This document shows positions 36,322 to 49,638 of a stretch of 64,000 nt of DNA, in pieces. Position 1 is the first letter of the stretch. The number at the start of each line of letters is the position of its first letter. The position numbers and the translations under genes were made by a program. The notes under the pieces are model-generated. The model ran no database searches and was not told the DNA's origin. It worked only from the letters and a program-made list of their open reading frames with translations. The stretch is from Oryzias latipes (Eukaryota > Chordata > Actinopteri > Beloniformes > Adrianichthyidae), in contig NC_019871.2 of NCBI RefSeq assembly GCF_002234675.1, forward strand, positions 19,257,933-19,321,932. Direction: 5' to 3'.

Positions 36322-37325
36322 GATGATAGATGTAAAAATTCCACAAAAACTGATGACTGTGCTTTGATTAATACTGGATCAACAAAAGTGAGTTTTAAGT
36401 AAATAATGACATAAAAAACTCCACATTAAAACTGATTTTTAATTTTTTTGTCTCGACTTTTGACCCATCAATATAAACCAGGAAAAACACTTTAATCTGA
36501 CCTGAAACTGGACAGATAGGATGAGCATGCGCTGTCAAGGAGCAAGCTGCCCACCTGAGCACACCTTCAGTGGTGAACTCCCTCTCGTCAAGTCTGTAGA
36601 CTGTCAATCATCCAGGTTGATTCCATTGAAGCATATCGTAAAAAAGTCATCAGCTGGACTCTATCAGTGCAGAAGTTTCACTTTTTCTCCAAGAAGTTTG
36701 AAGAAAGAGAACCAACTCCAGTTAACAGTTTTTGTAATCATTTTAGTCAAGTCAACCCCCCCCCACACACACACACACTGACCTCCATTCTGCAGCTGCT
36801 ATTTCAGGAATGCTCCCCGCTCTGTTGCGTATTCATACTTTTGTTTTTCTGAATAAACTTGCAGCTTATTAACTCAGGAATGTCTTTTTTTAACAAACAA
36901 GAAACCCTTACACTAACACCTACACTAGTGGATGGAGAATGACTCAGGTTATTGTTTGATGTTTTCCTCTCACGTTAAAAGAGCGATCATAACTGATCGG
37001 CTTTCTGTCCGCCTGTTTATCCGGAATCACTCACCTCCAACAAAAAAGTAGAGTCAGAAACAAATACAAGCTTTGAATGATAGTTCAAAGGTTGTATTGT
37101 TGATAATTGTATTGTTGATAATTGTTCATATATTGCGCTAAAATACTTGCAGTGGCGGCCAGTTTCGATGTTAAGTCAATGCTACAAGCGCAATCCAAGG
37201 TTCTGGAGCAGTATTTTAGCAGCGGGCTCAGCCAGAGTTCAAGGATAGGTCACCATGTCGCATCTACCAATCGGGGAATCAGCTATGGGCACATGATGTT
37301 TTCAGGGAATCGGGCCTCCTGAATT
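36322..37325. other. Intergenic stretch, only microsatellites seen
   Basis: No gene or known repeat recognised. A C tract runs into (CA)n at about 36757-36778. Short open frames are shadows. Confidence 0.4.
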
Positions 37326-37685
37326 TAGGCTATGCCCAAATTCTTTTCTAACTACTAACAAACGAGTGTGGTACTATGTAGTCCCCCTTGATTTTAAAAG
37401 CAATTTGGATACCATGCTCACTACTTTTTTCCCCCATTTAAACAGCAAATATGACGTCAGCGAAAAGTAACATTTAATAGCATTTTAAAACGATTATTTA
37501 TAAATCCATTGTGTTCTGAAGATGAAAATTTTAATGGTTGGTTATTAAAAATGACATGTAAACACTTTTTTTGTTGCTAAAATTGTCCAAACGCAGACCA
37601 TTGTGGTCTACATTTACCAATCCAGTGAGCATCGTTACACAATGGTTCTTCGCAGAGACTTCTGGGAAATTTCTAGGGCACTCGA

Positions 37686-40600
37686 TTTTGGATTTTGATT
37701 GATTTGATTTATTTAAGTGTCATGCACTAATGTGCCCAGCCCACACGGGCTCATATGACACTGAAAAAACAAAATACACAATACATAAAGATACATCCCC
37801 ATCACAAAAAAAAAAAAGAATCCAATAACCAATAACCCCCCTAATCAGAGTCTAACATAATAAATAGTGTCCATTCTTATTGTCCATGCCTTTGACACAA
37901 AATTTGACAAACAAAAGATTTCATTTTCAAAGAGCCAACGTAAAATTTTGTTTTCAGATAACCAAAACAAATCAGGACATTTCTTTTCTATAACGTCATA
38001 CATACAAAGTCTCTGTTTCTCATACAAAGGACAATAAAACAAAAAATGAAATTCATCCTCCACCACTTGCAGCTCACAGACCTCACAGTCTTTCCTCCTC
38101 AGGAATGCCTTTAAAACGCCCTACTTCCACCTGTAGGGGGAGCACTCCTGCTCTCAGTTGAGCACATAAGGATCTTTGTCCTCTTTTTAAGTTATATATA
38201 ACATATGGCTCAGCAGAAAATGTGTCCTTAATTTGCAAATAAGTTCGTAATTTTGGTTTTTGAAGCAGTTTCATTTTCCAGTCTTTTTCATAATAACCAA
38301 CTAAAGTTTCCTTAACATTATCTCTCTTACGTTTCAAACAATTAAAAAATAATGATTGTAGATTTACAGAGGACAGAATGTTAAATACATCATTACACCA
38401 GGGATAAATATGAGCTCTATCCCAATCAAATATTTTACGTGCAAATCTCTCTGCAGGTAAAGTCACCAGCCGGTTCCATAATCTGAGAACTTCTGCTCTT
38501 TGTTTGATCACACAAGGTTCCCACCCCATGTCCCCCTCAATGGCGGCTTTAGTGGTGAACCTGTGTACACCCAGAAAATATCTCATTGCCCTGTATTGAA
38601 CCTTATCACACTCAGGAGTGTCTTCATAACCCCAGACTCCTGCAGAATAAAATAACACAGATCCCACCATGGCATCCTACAATTTACTAAACGTGTCAAA
38701 ACTCAACTCAGGACAGACCTTCATCTTATTTATCACTGCGCCAAGTGCCCTCCCAGCAGAATCTGATAACAACTGCTTCCCTTCTGAGAACATCATATTT
38801 TTATGAAAAACAAAACCAAGATATTTATAGGTATCAGTAAACATGAGAGTAGTTTTACTAAAATAAAACAGAAAATGACTTTGAGGTACTAAAGGCTTTC
38901 TAAAATGAACGATATGTGTTTTATCACTTTTGATAGTGAGTCTCCATTTGTTACACCAGTCATTCATTGTATTTAACATTCCTTGTAATTTTATTTCCTC
39001 ATCCGCTATCAAAATAATATCATCAGCATAAAGTAATATGCTCAAGTTCCAATTATTGATATCAAGACCCAAGTTAGTTTTCTTAATTTCTTGAGCTAAA
39101 TCATTGACGTAGATAGAAAAAAGAGTTGGTGAAAGAACATCTCCTTGTTTAATTCGAAATGGTGTGGAAAACCATCCTGTTTTTAGGTCATTCACCTGTA
39201 CACAGGCTAATGGAGCCTTATACAGAGCTTTAATTGCTTTATAAAATTGACCATTAATACCATACATAAGTAATTTATATTCAAGAAGATCTCTGTCTAT
39301 CGAGTCAAATGCTTTTTTTAAATCCACAAAACAAACAAAGGTACTTTTACTTTCTTGCAGTCTAGCTCTCACCACCGAGGACAGAACATAAATATTGTCA
39401 ATACATGCTCTATTTCTCCTGAATCCATTCTGCTCCTCTACAAGGACTTTGTTTGTTTCTAGGTATTCAGATAACCGATTATTTAGAATACTAGAAAACA
39501 CTTTATACACGGTACTCAGAAGGCTAATGCCTCTATAATTCAGAGGGACTCTTGGGTCTGCTTGAGGGGATTTTGGAATCAGCTTGATGATCGATTTATA
39601 CCAAATAGATGGTATAAAGCCATTCTTAAAACAGAATCTAAAGAGACAATGTAAAGTAGTTAACAATTTGGGACACTTAAGAACCACGTTTGATAGTTCA
39701 TCCACACCAGCAGCTTTATGAAGTTTAGTTTTCTCAATGACTTTTAGAACTTCCTCAATTGTAATATCTTGATTTATTTTGTCAGAGTAGTTCAGAGAAA
39801 TTTTAAAACTATTGTCTTCAAGCAGTGTTTTGGATTTGCACATATTCAGAAAAAACTGGTCATCAAACAAGTGGGAACTACTATTACAGGTAAACAAGTT
39901 CTTATAATCTGACTCCCACTTGTTTAACACTTGCTCTGTTAGAAAAACAGATTCTCCAGAGTCTGTTAGAATCTCATGTGGAACCGTTCTTCTACTTTTA
40001 GGTCCAAGTTTATTTATTTCCCTCCAAAATAACTGTGATTTATTATTTTGCAAATGCAGTTGTAGTTGAAGAGCTTTACCCCTCCTGAAACGTCTTTTAA
40101 ATAATTTTAACTTCTTATCAAAATGACTCTGACAGTTTTTAAACACAGAAAGAAGCTCTCTTTTCAGAACCATTTCTTTGCATTTTAAATACTTTTTCTC
40201 TGATAAACACAGTTTTTCCCATAGACTCTGCAGTTCATTGTTCCTGTAAGGTTGATTTCTTTTACATATTCCTTTATTGCTTTTATATTTCTGTTTTGGT
40301 CTATTTTTATCCAATTCTTTATACAAAACATTACAAAACCAGCCATAGCAATGGTTCAGATTTTCCTGTGTTTGTCTACCTTCCCTCAGCTGAAGACCAA
40401 TTTCACATAGAGACAACAGACTTCTGACTCCAGAAAGTGAACACGCAGTTCTCTGATTGGCTTTTTATTTTGTAAACCAACTTGCATATTATTTGAAAAA
40501 TTTGTTTCAATAGTTTTAAGACGCAAATAGAGCACTGAATGATCAGGGAGTTTACTTCTGTCATCAATGAGGTTCATCAGATCAGACTCGTTGCTTTTTA

Positions 40601-40795
40601 TCAGCTCCAGAGGGGTGAGAACTTTAAATTCAACACACTCGCTTAAACCAGTGTGCGGAGTGACAATGTAATCCACCACAGCTTTACCCTTAAAAGACAC
40701 AGAGGTGAAGCAATCATTCTCTGGATTTACCCTCCTATTCAAAAGACAACATTTGGAATTGTATATTCGGACAGCACTACAAAATGGCAAACGTA
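37686..40795 (-). pseudogene. LINE-A copy 1: 5'-truncated non-LTR retrotransposon
   Basis: From high to low coordinates: the C-terminal part of an APE endonuclease (40790-40386; VVDYIVT and LPDHSVL catalytic blocks), a reverse transcriptase (40416-38677, 579 codons; GISLLSTVYKVFSSILNNRL, DLKKAFDSIDRDLL, catalytic LLYADDIILIAD), an in-frame TAG at 38679-38677, a continuation (38670-38083), and after a frameshift near 38075 a CCHC-like finger (CEVCELQVVEDEFHFLFYC) with the C-terminus to 37845. The endonuclease and RT frames are also offset near 40400. The 5' end is missing, and the 3' tail is rich in AAATCAATC. The clade was not determined; it is neither the L2 nor the Tx1 element of this window. 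Confidence 0.8.
37716..37762 (-). other. LINE-A 3'-end three-way-junction fold
   Basis: The outer stem AGTGTCAT / ATGACACT (8 perfect pairs) encloses two hairpins, GCAC-taat-GTGC and AGCCC-acac-GGGCT. Located in the 3' UTR just before the terminal repeat; the identical structure lies at 42316-42362. LINE reverse transcriptases often recognise a 3' stem-loop of their RNA, so this may be the recognition element. Confidence 0.6.
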
Positions 40796-41082
40796 CTATA
40801 TAGTGCTATATGTAGTGAGTAGAGAAGGAATTCAGACATACCCTTGAGATATTTTTCTTATTTTCATAGAAACAATGATTAAAAAAAAGGCCCCCTAATT
40901 TTTTCTATTTTCCCCTTACAGCTTAACGCGGAACAGTGAGCCTTCAAACTGAGACAGAAACACAGCGGAGGCGGCCGTCGTGCAGAGACGGCTCTCGGTG
41001 CGGGAGTGAACCTCCCGGTACCGGGAGAATCTTTGAATGATCTCAAACCCAAATGTCGAGACAGGATTTCCAATTTTTTTGT

Positions 41083-41970
41083 ATTCAATTCAATTCAATT
41101 CAATTTTATTTGTATAGCCCAAAATCACAACAACAGTCGTCTCGATGGGCTTCGAAGTAAAACATGAAATCAAAAGGATCACGAATACAAAGAGTTCAAT
41201 AGAAAAATACTAAAATGAACTAACAAACTGACTAAGCTATACTGGCATCCCTGCCCTTAGACCCCCCTTCGCGGTAAGGAAAAACTCCCAAAAAAACCGG
41301 ATTCCGGAAAAAACGAAGAAACCTCAGGGGTGCCCACATGAAGGAGGGATCCTCCCCCAGGACGGACAGGCGATTTACCAGAAATCTTAGAGAAGAATTA
41401 ACTTATCTAAATCTACAACTACATATATAAAAGTCCAGCAGACGAGCTTCATCCAGCCGTGGTTGTGGGGACAGTCAAAGGCGCGAGTCGAGCCGGAGAC
41501 AGGAACCACAGCCAGGTGTAGGAGCAGGAGCAGAGACGAGGTACTCGGTCAGGTACAGAGCAGAGACGAGCCAGAGATGAGCCAGAGGCAGGATCCACAG
41601 CCAGGTGTAGGAGCAGGAGCAAAGGCGAGGTAAACGGTCAGGAACTGGAGCACGGATGAGCCAACTGGAGTCTGGAAGCACTCCCACTCCCCAGGAGGGG
41701 AGAGGAAAAGAGGGACAATACATGAATCGCACTGCACCAAACAGAGGCATGGAGAACTAAATGATAAATTATGATCAAGAATAGAGGAGAGGAAGGGTAG
41801 AAGTAAAAAAGGAAAGAGGACAGAACCCCAGTGCACCATAGTTACCCCAGCTTCAACTTCTAGCAGCCTTTTAAAAGAAATAGTTATTATTAAGTTTAAT
41901 TTAAACAAACTAACATTAAGTTAAATAATCTCTGAATACTAGCTAGTCTGACAATAAGCCTGTCCAAAGA
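41083..41970 (-). mobile_element. L2 LINE 3' tail in duplication unit 1
   Basis: Carries the (ATTCA)n end and L2 3' UTR up to the last codons of ORF2, then stops at the duplication junction. This truncation comes from the duplication breakpoint, not from insertion. It includes an imperfect duplicate block around ccacagccaggtgtaggagcagg. The minus-strand frames of 91-119 codons here are UTR shadows. Confidence 0.85.
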
Positions 41971-44900
41971 GTACTATGTAGTCCCCCTTGATTTTAAAAG
42001 CAATTTGGATACCATGCTCACTACTTTTTTCCCCCATTTAAACAGCAAATATGACGTCAGCGAAAAGTAACATTTAATAGCATTTTAAAACGATTATTTA
42101 TAAATCCATTGTGTTCTGAAGATGAAAATTTTAATGGTTGGTTATTAAAAATGACATGTAAACACTTTTTTTGTTGCTAAAATTGTCCAAACGCAGACCA
42201 TTGTGGTCTACATTTACCAATCCAGTGAGCATCGTTACACAATGGTTCTTCGCAGAGACTTCTGGGAAATTTCTAGGGCACTCGATTTTGGATTTTGATT
42301 GATTTGATTTATTTAAGTGTCATGCACTAATGTGCCCAGCCCACACGGGCTCATATGACACTGAAAAAACAAAATACACAATACATAAAGATACATCCCC
42401 ATCACAAAAAAAAAAAAGAATCCAATAACCAATAACCCCCCTAATCAGAGTCTAACATAATAAATAGTGTCCATTCTTATTGTCCATGCCTTTGACACAA
42501 AATTTGACAAACAAAAGATTTCATTTTCAAAGAGCCAACGTAAAATTTTGTTTTCAGATAACCAAAACAAATCAGGACATTTCTTTTCTATAACGTCATA
42601 CATACAAAGTCTCTGTTTCTCATACAAAGGACAATAAAACAAAAAATGAAATTCATCCTCCACCACTTGCAGCTCACAGACCTCACAGTCTTTCCTCCTC
42701 AGGAATGCCTTTAAAACGCCCTACTTCCACCTGTAGGGGGAGCACTCCTGCTCTCAGTTGAGCACATAAGGATCTTTGTCCTCTTTTTAAGTTATATATA
42801 ACATATGGCTCAGCAGAAAATGTGTCCTTAATTTGCAAATAAGTTCGTAATTTTGGTTTTTGAAGCAGTTTCATTTTCCAGTCTTTTTCATAATAACCAA
42901 CTAAAGTTTCCTTAACATTATCTCTCTTACGTTTCAAACAATTAAAAAATAATGATTGTAGATTTACAGAGGACAGAATGTTAAATACATCATTACACCA
43001 GGGATAAATATGAGCTCTATCCCAATCAAATATTTTACGTGCAAATCTCTCTGCAGGTAAAGTCACCAGCCGGTTCCATAATCTGAGAACTTCTGCTCTT
43101 TGTTTGATCACACAAGGTTCCCACCCCATGTCCCCCTCAATGGCGGCTTTAGTGGTGAACCTGTGTACACCCAGAAAATATCTCATTGCCCTGTATTGAA
43201 CCTTATCACACTCAGGAGTGTCTTCATAACCCCAGACTCCTGCAGAATAAAATAACACAGATCCCACCATGGCATCCTACAATTTACTAAACGTGTCAAA
43301 ACTCAACTCAGGACAGACCTTCATCTTATTTATCACTGCGCCAAGTGCCCTCCCAGCAGAATCTGATAACAACTGCTTCCCTTCTGAGAACATCATATTT
43401 TTATGAAAAACAAAACCAAGATATTTATAGGTATCAGTAAACATGAGAGTAGTTTTACTAAAATAAAACAGAAAATGACTTTGAGGTACTAAAGGCTTTC
43501 TAAAATGAACGATATGTGTTTTATCACTTTTGATAGTGAGTCTCCATTTGTTACACCAGTCATTCATTGTATTTAACATTCCTTGTAATTTTATTTCCTC
43601 ATCCGCTATCAAAATAATATCATCAGCATAAAGTAATATGCTCAAGTTCCAATTATTGATATCAAGACCCAAGTTAGTTTTCTTAATTTCTTGAGCTAAA
43701 TCATTGACGTAGATAGAAAAAAGAGTTGGTGAAAGAACATCTCCTTGTTTAATTCGAAATGGTGTGGAAAACCATCCTGTTTTTAGGTCATTCACCTGTA
43801 CACAGGCTAATGGAGCCTTATATAGAGCTTTAATTGCTTTATAAAATTGACCATTAATACCATACATAAGTAATTTATATTCAAGAAGATCTCTGTCTAT
43901 CGAGTCAAATGCTTTTTTTAAATCCACAAAACAAACAAAGGTACTTTTACTTTCTTGCAGTCTAGCTCTCACCACCGAGGACAGAACATAAATATTGTCA
44001 ATACATGCTCTATTTCTCCTGAATCCATTCTGCTCCTCTACAAGGACTTTGTTTGTTTCTAGGTATTCAGATAACCGATTATTTAGAATACTAGAAAACA
44101 CTTTATACACGGTACTCAGAAGGCTAATGCCTCTATAATTCAGAGGGACTCTTGGGTCTGCTTGAGGGGATTTTGGAATCAGCTTGATGATCGATTTATA
44201 CCAAATAGATGGTATAAAGCCATTCTTAAAACAGAATCTAAAGAGACAATGTAAAGTAGTTAACAATTTGGGACACTTAAGAACCACGTTTGATAGTTCA
44301 TCCACACCAGCAGCTTTATGAAGTTTAGTTTTCTCAATGACTTTTAGAACTTCCTCAATTGTAATATCTTGATTTATTTTGTCAGAGTAGTTCAGAGAAA
44401 TTTTAAAACTATTGTCTTCAAGCAGTGTTTTGGATTTGCACATATTCAGAAAAAACTGGTCATCAAACAAGTGGGAACTACTATTACAGGTAAACAAGTT
44501 CTTATAATCTGACTCCCACTTGTTTAACACTTGCTCTGTTAGAAAAACAGATTCTCCAGAGTCTGTTAGAATCTCATGTGGAACCGTTCTTCTACTTTTA
44601 GGTCCAAGTTTATTTATTTCCCTCCAAAATAACTGTGATTTATTATTTTGCAAATGCAGTTGTAGTTGAAGAGCTTTACCCCTCCTGAAACGTCTTTTAA
44701 ATAATTTTAACTTCTTATCAAAATGACTCTGACAGTTTTTAAACACAGAAAGAAGCTCTCTTTTCAGAACCATTTCTTTGCATTTTAAATACTTTTTCTC
44801 TGATAAACACAGTTTTTCCCATAGACTCTGCAGTTCATTGTTCCTGTAAGGTTGATTTCTTTTACATATTCCTTTATTGCTTTTATATTTCTGTTTTGGT

Positions 44901-46570
44901 CTATTTTTATCCAATTCTTTATACAAAACATTACAAAACCAGCCATAGCAATGGTTCAGATTTTCCTGTGTTTGTCTACCTTCCCTCAGCTGAAGACCAA
45001 TTTCACATAGAGACAACAGACTTCTGACTCCAGAAAGTGAACACGCAGTTCTCTGATTGGCTTTTTATTTTGTAAACCAACTTGCATATTATTTGAAAAA
45101 TTTGTTTCAATAGTTTTAAGACGCAAATAGAGCACTGAATGATCAGGGAGTTTACTTCTGTCATCAATGAGGTTCATCAGATCAGACTCGTTGCTTTTTA
45201 TCAGCTCCAGAGGGGTGAGAACTTTAAATTCAACACACTCGCTTAAACCAGTGTGCGGAGTGACAATGTAATCCACCACAGCTTTACCCTTAAAAGACAC
45301 AGAGGTGAAGCAATCATTCTCTGGATTTACCCTCCTATTCAAAAGACAACATTTGGAATTGTATATTCGGACAGCACTACAAAATGGCAAACGTACTATA
45401 TAGTGCTATATGTAGTGAGTAGAGAAGGAATTCAGACATACCCTTGAGATATTTTTCTTATTTTCATAGAAACAATGATTAAAAAAAAGGCCCCCTAATT
45501 TTTTCTATTTTCCCCTTACAGCTTAACGCGGAACAGTGAGCCTTCAAACTGAGACAGAAACACAGCGGAGGCGGCCGTCGTGCAGAGACGGCTCTCGGTG
45601 CGGGAGTGAACCTCCCGGTACCGGGAGAATCTTTGAATGATCTCAAACCCAAATGTCGAGACAGGATTTCCAATTTTTTTGTATTCAATTCAATTCAATT
45701 CAATTTTATTTGTATAGCCCAAAATCACAACAACAGTCGTCTCGATGGGCTTCGAAGTAAAACATGAAATCAAAAGGATCACGAATACAAAGAGTTCAAT
45801 AGAAAAATACTAAAATGAACTAACAAACTGACTAAGCTATACTGGCATCCCTGCCCTTAGACCCCCCTTCGCGGTAAGGAAAAACTCCCAAAAAAACCGG
45901 ATTCCGGAAAAAACGAAGAAACCTCAGGGGTGCCCACATGAAGGAGGGATCCTCCCCCAGGACGGACAGGCGATTTACCAGAAATCTTAGAGAAGAATTA
46001 ACTTATCTAAATCTACAACTACATATATAAAAGTCCAGCAGACGAGCTTCATCCAGCCGTGGTTGTGGGGACAGTCAAAGGCGCGAGTCGAGCCGGAGAC
46101 AGGATCCACAGCCAGGTGTAGGAGCAGGAGCAGAGACGAGGTACTCGGTCAGGTACAGAGCAGAGACGAGCCAGAGATGAGCCAGAGGCAGGATCCACAG
46201 CCAGGTGTAGGAGCAGGAGCAAAGGCGAGGTAAACGGTCAGGAACTGGAGCACGGATGAGCCAACTGGAGTCTGGAAGCACTCCCACTCCCCAGGAGGGG
46301 AGAGGAAAAGAGGGACAATACATGAATCGCACTGCACCAAACAGAGGCATGGAAAACTAAATGATAAATTATGATCAAGAATAGAGGAGAGGAAGGGTAG
46401 AAGTAAAAAAGGAAAGAGGACAGAACCCCAGTGCACCATAGTTACCCCAGCTTCAACTTCTAGCAGCCTTTTAAAAGAAATAGTTATTATTAAGTTTAAT
46501 TTAAACAAACTAACATTAAGTTAAATAATCTCTGAATACTAGCTAGTCTGACAATAAGCCTGTCCAAAGA
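41971..46570. repeat. Tandem duplication, unit 2 (4,600 bp)
   Basis: Near-perfect copy of 37371-41970. Its right edge lies inside the full-length L2, at about ten codons before the ORF2 stop counted on the minus strand; past it the L2 continues normally. Unit 2 is therefore the original arrangement on this side and unit 1 on the other. Confidence 0.95.
42286..45395 (-). pseudogene. LINE-A copy 2
   Basis: Same structure and same lesions as the copy at 37686-40795: endonuclease fragment 45390-44986, reverse transcriptase 45016-43277, TAG, continuation 43270-42683, frameshift, C-terminal fragment 42666-42445. The translated proteins of the two copies are identical. The 3' three-way-junction sequence is at 42316-42362. 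Confidence 0.8.
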
Positions 46571-49569
46571 GGAATGTTTTCAGTCTAGCTTTGAATGTAG
46601 AAACTGAGTCGGCCTCTCTTACATGAGCTGGGAGTTTATTCCATAAGACAGGGGCTTGGTGGCTAAACGCTCTACCTCCAACCGTACTTTTACTAATTCT
46701 AGGAACCACAAGCAGTCCTGCATTTTGCGAGCGAAGTGTTCTGATTGGTTGGTAAGGGACTATGAGGTCCTTAATATAGGACGGGGCCATTCCATGTAAG
46801 GCCTTATAGGTTAACAGGAGGATCTTGAACTTAATTCTAGAATCAACTGGGAGCCAATGGAGCGAAACTAACACAGGAGTGATGTGATCTCTTCTGCTGG
46901 TTCCAGCTAACAATCTAGCAGCTGCGTTCTGAACAAGCTGGAGACTTCTTAAGGAACTCTTAGGACACGCTGCTAACAAGGAGTTACAGTAATCCAGCCT
47001 CGACGTAACAAATGCATGGATGAGTTTTTCAGCATCACTCTTAGAAAGTATATTTCTGATCTTAGCAATATTTCGCAGGTGAAAAAAGGCAGTTCTACAT
47101 GCCTGAGATATGTGAGCCTTAAATGATAAATCCTGGTCAAGTAAAACCCCAAGGTTTCTAACTGTGGAATTGGGGGCTATACTTATACCATCCAGGGAGA
47201 CTATCTGAGCAGACAGAGCATCTCTGAGGTTTTTAGGACCAAGTATAATGACCTCAGTTTTTTCTGGGTTCAAGAGGAGGTAATTAATTGTCATCCAGGT
47301 CTTGATGTCACTGATGCAGGCGTTCTGTTTCTCTATCTGGTCATTCTGGTCAGGCTTCATGGATAAATACAACTGCGTATCGTCGGCATAACAATGAAAA
47401 TTAATGCTGTGTTTCCTGATTATGTTTCCTAGGGGTAACATATAAAGCGTAAACAGGATCGGTCCCAAGACTGAGCCCTGTGGGACTCCATAGTTGACTC
47501 GAGTGCACTGAGAGGAATGGCCATTTACATTAACGAACTGATACCTATCAGACAGATAGGATTTAAACCACTGGAGAGCAGATCCTCTGATCCCTATGTC
47601 CTGCTCTAATCTATGGAGTAAAATACCGTGGTCGATAGTGTCAAAGGCAGCACTGAGGTCCAACAGGACCAGAATAGAAAGTAGTCCCTTTTCTGAGGCC
47701 AATAACAAGTCATTAGAGACTTTAACTAGTGCAGTTTCCGTACTGTGGTGAGGTCTAAACCCCGACTGAAAGTCTTCAAAGTGGCTGTTGTCCTGTAGGT
47801 GGCAGTAAAGCTGCTTAACTACAACTCTTTCTAGGATTTTAGAAATAAAGGGCAGGTTTGATATCGGTCTATAGTTGGCCAAGATGCTAGGATCCAAACT
47901 GGGCTTTTTCAGAAGAGGTTTAACAACTGCATATTTAAAAGACTGTGGCACGTAACCCGTTTCCAGAGAGGTATTTATCATTGTTAATATGGGATCATTA
48001 ATTAGGGGAAAAGTTTCTTTAAAAAGTCTAGTGGGAATTGGGTCTAACAGACACGTTGAGGATTTGGAGGACGTAATAATTGATGTTATTTCCGCTTGAT
48101 CCACAGCAGTGAAGCAGTCTAATGTTACAGAGGTTTCTATGGATGCCTCCATTTCTATCGCTTCAGCCTGTTCTGGGCTGATAATAGGAATAACTTGATT
48201 TAACTTATGTCTAATATTTGAGATTTTACTATCGAAAAATGTAAGAAAATCATCAGAGCTGAGAGAAACAGGAACATGTGGTTCTACTGAGCTCTGACTG
48301 CGAGTTAATTTAGCTATAGTGCTAAAAAGAAATCTTGGATTGTTTCCATTCTCTGATATTAAGGTTGAATAGTACTGGCTTCTAGCTCTACGCAGAGCTT
48401 TTTTATAATTTAATAGGCTATGTTTCCAGATATCCAGAGACTGCTCTGAACCGGAGCGGCGCCATTCTCTTTCCAACTTACGGGTTTCTCGTTTAAGAGA
48501 ACGAGTTTCAGCGTTAAACCACGGTGCTACTCGGTTTTGTCTGACGAACTTAGGTTTCAAGGGGGCAACAACATCGAGTGTACTCCTGAGGGCTTGTAAG
48601 GCATCATTAACAAAGTGGTCATTTATACTAGGACTGATACTATGGGAGCTGGTCTCAGAGTATTTTCTCAGAATATCACTAAGTACTGGCTGAACTGTGT
48701 GTTTAAACTCAGACACAGAACGGTCAGTTAAGGTTCTTCTAAGTTGTTTCTTATTCACTGGGGCAGAAGGATGTTCCAGTGTAAACTGGAAGGTAATCAG
48801 AAAGTGATCAGAAATGATGGGGTTAAGAGGAAGGACACTCAGCTGGCTGATCTCTATCCCATGGGTTAGAACAAGGTCCAGGGTGTGCTTATGACAGTGA
48901 GTGGGTTCATTCACACTTTGGGTGAAACCAACATCATCTAATAAAGCTGCAAAAGCCTTTCCTAGGCAGTCACTGGGGTCATCAACATGAATATTAAAAT
49001 CCCCTAATATTATAATTTGATCAGAATCTAAGACAATAGTCGATAGGAAGTCGGAAAACTCAGTTAAAAATTCTGAATATGGGCCGGGGGGGCGATAAAT
49101 AATTATGAGTAAAACAGGTTTTCGAGTTTTCCTGTTTGGGTGACTTAAAGACAATATGATGCTTTCAAATGAATTATAAGCATTTTTAACTTTAGGGCTG
49201 AGAAGTGAGCTAGACTGTGATATTACTGCCAAACCACCTCCTTTCCCTGAAATCCTGGATTTCTGATAGTTAGCATAAGTGGGGGGGGGTTGCTTCATTC
49301 AATCTAACATAGTCATCCTGATGGAGCCAAGTTTCTGTTAAGGCTAAAAGACTAAGATTGTTATCAGTAATTAACTCGTTGACTAAGAGGGACTTGGAGG
49401 AAATGGATCTAATGTTTAATAAACCGCATTTAATGTCATAATTCTGCTTGTGAGAACTGCTGTCTGTCACTTTAAGGTTTCTATGACGCGCTCCTTTCAT
49501 TTGTCTTTCAGCACATAAGCTAAAGCTCGGATCTGCTTGACTTTCCCTGCATGGGTTTTGCACCGGCAC
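46539..49569 (-). pseudogene. L2 ORF2: endonuclease and reverse transcriptase, one frameshift
   Basis: The upstream frame 49569-49270 ([24 protein letters not shown] endonuclease start) and the downstream frame 49298-46539 (919 codons) overlap at a homopolymer of C on the coding strand (about 49281-49290). A one-base length change there explains the break. Downstream frame: endonuclease LGDFNIHVD and SDHFLITF; reverse transcriptase [48 protein letters not shown] and the active site HCYADDTQL; then the L2-type C-terminus ending FGQAYCQTS. All key catalytic residues are visible. A sequencing error in the tract is possible. Confidence 0.85.
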
Positions 49570-49638
49570 TAACCCTAAGGGAGGCTCAGAGGAGCGTTTT
49601 ACACTGCTGCTCTGCGCCCGGGTTTCGTCTCTGGATTG

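Larger units (their letters stand above)
37326..40850. mobile_element. TIR-type repeat interrupted by LINE-A
   Basis: The left end (aggctatgcccaaattc..ctactatgtag) and right end (tactatatag..gtagtgagtagagaaggaattcagacata) are roughly inverted copies, resembling a fish DNA element of the tagtgcactatgtagtgagtag kind. LINE-A lies between them. The second duplication unit repeats the right end but lacks the leftmost 45 bp. Borders are approximate. Confidence 0.4.
37371..41970. repeat. Tandem duplication, unit 1 (4,600 bp)
   Basis: Every feature recurs exactly 4,600 bp downstream in 41971-46570. I noticed only three substitutions (39223/43823, 41505/46105, 41754/46354). The unit holds LINE-A plus the L2 3' tail. 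Its end (cctgtccaaaga) abuts the start of unit 2 (gtactatgtag) with no more than one base of shared sequence. Confidence 0.95.

Noticed and set aside
37371..46570. Two separate LINE-A insertions
   Set aside because: Identical flanks at a constant 4,600-bp offset show one insertion that was later duplicated.
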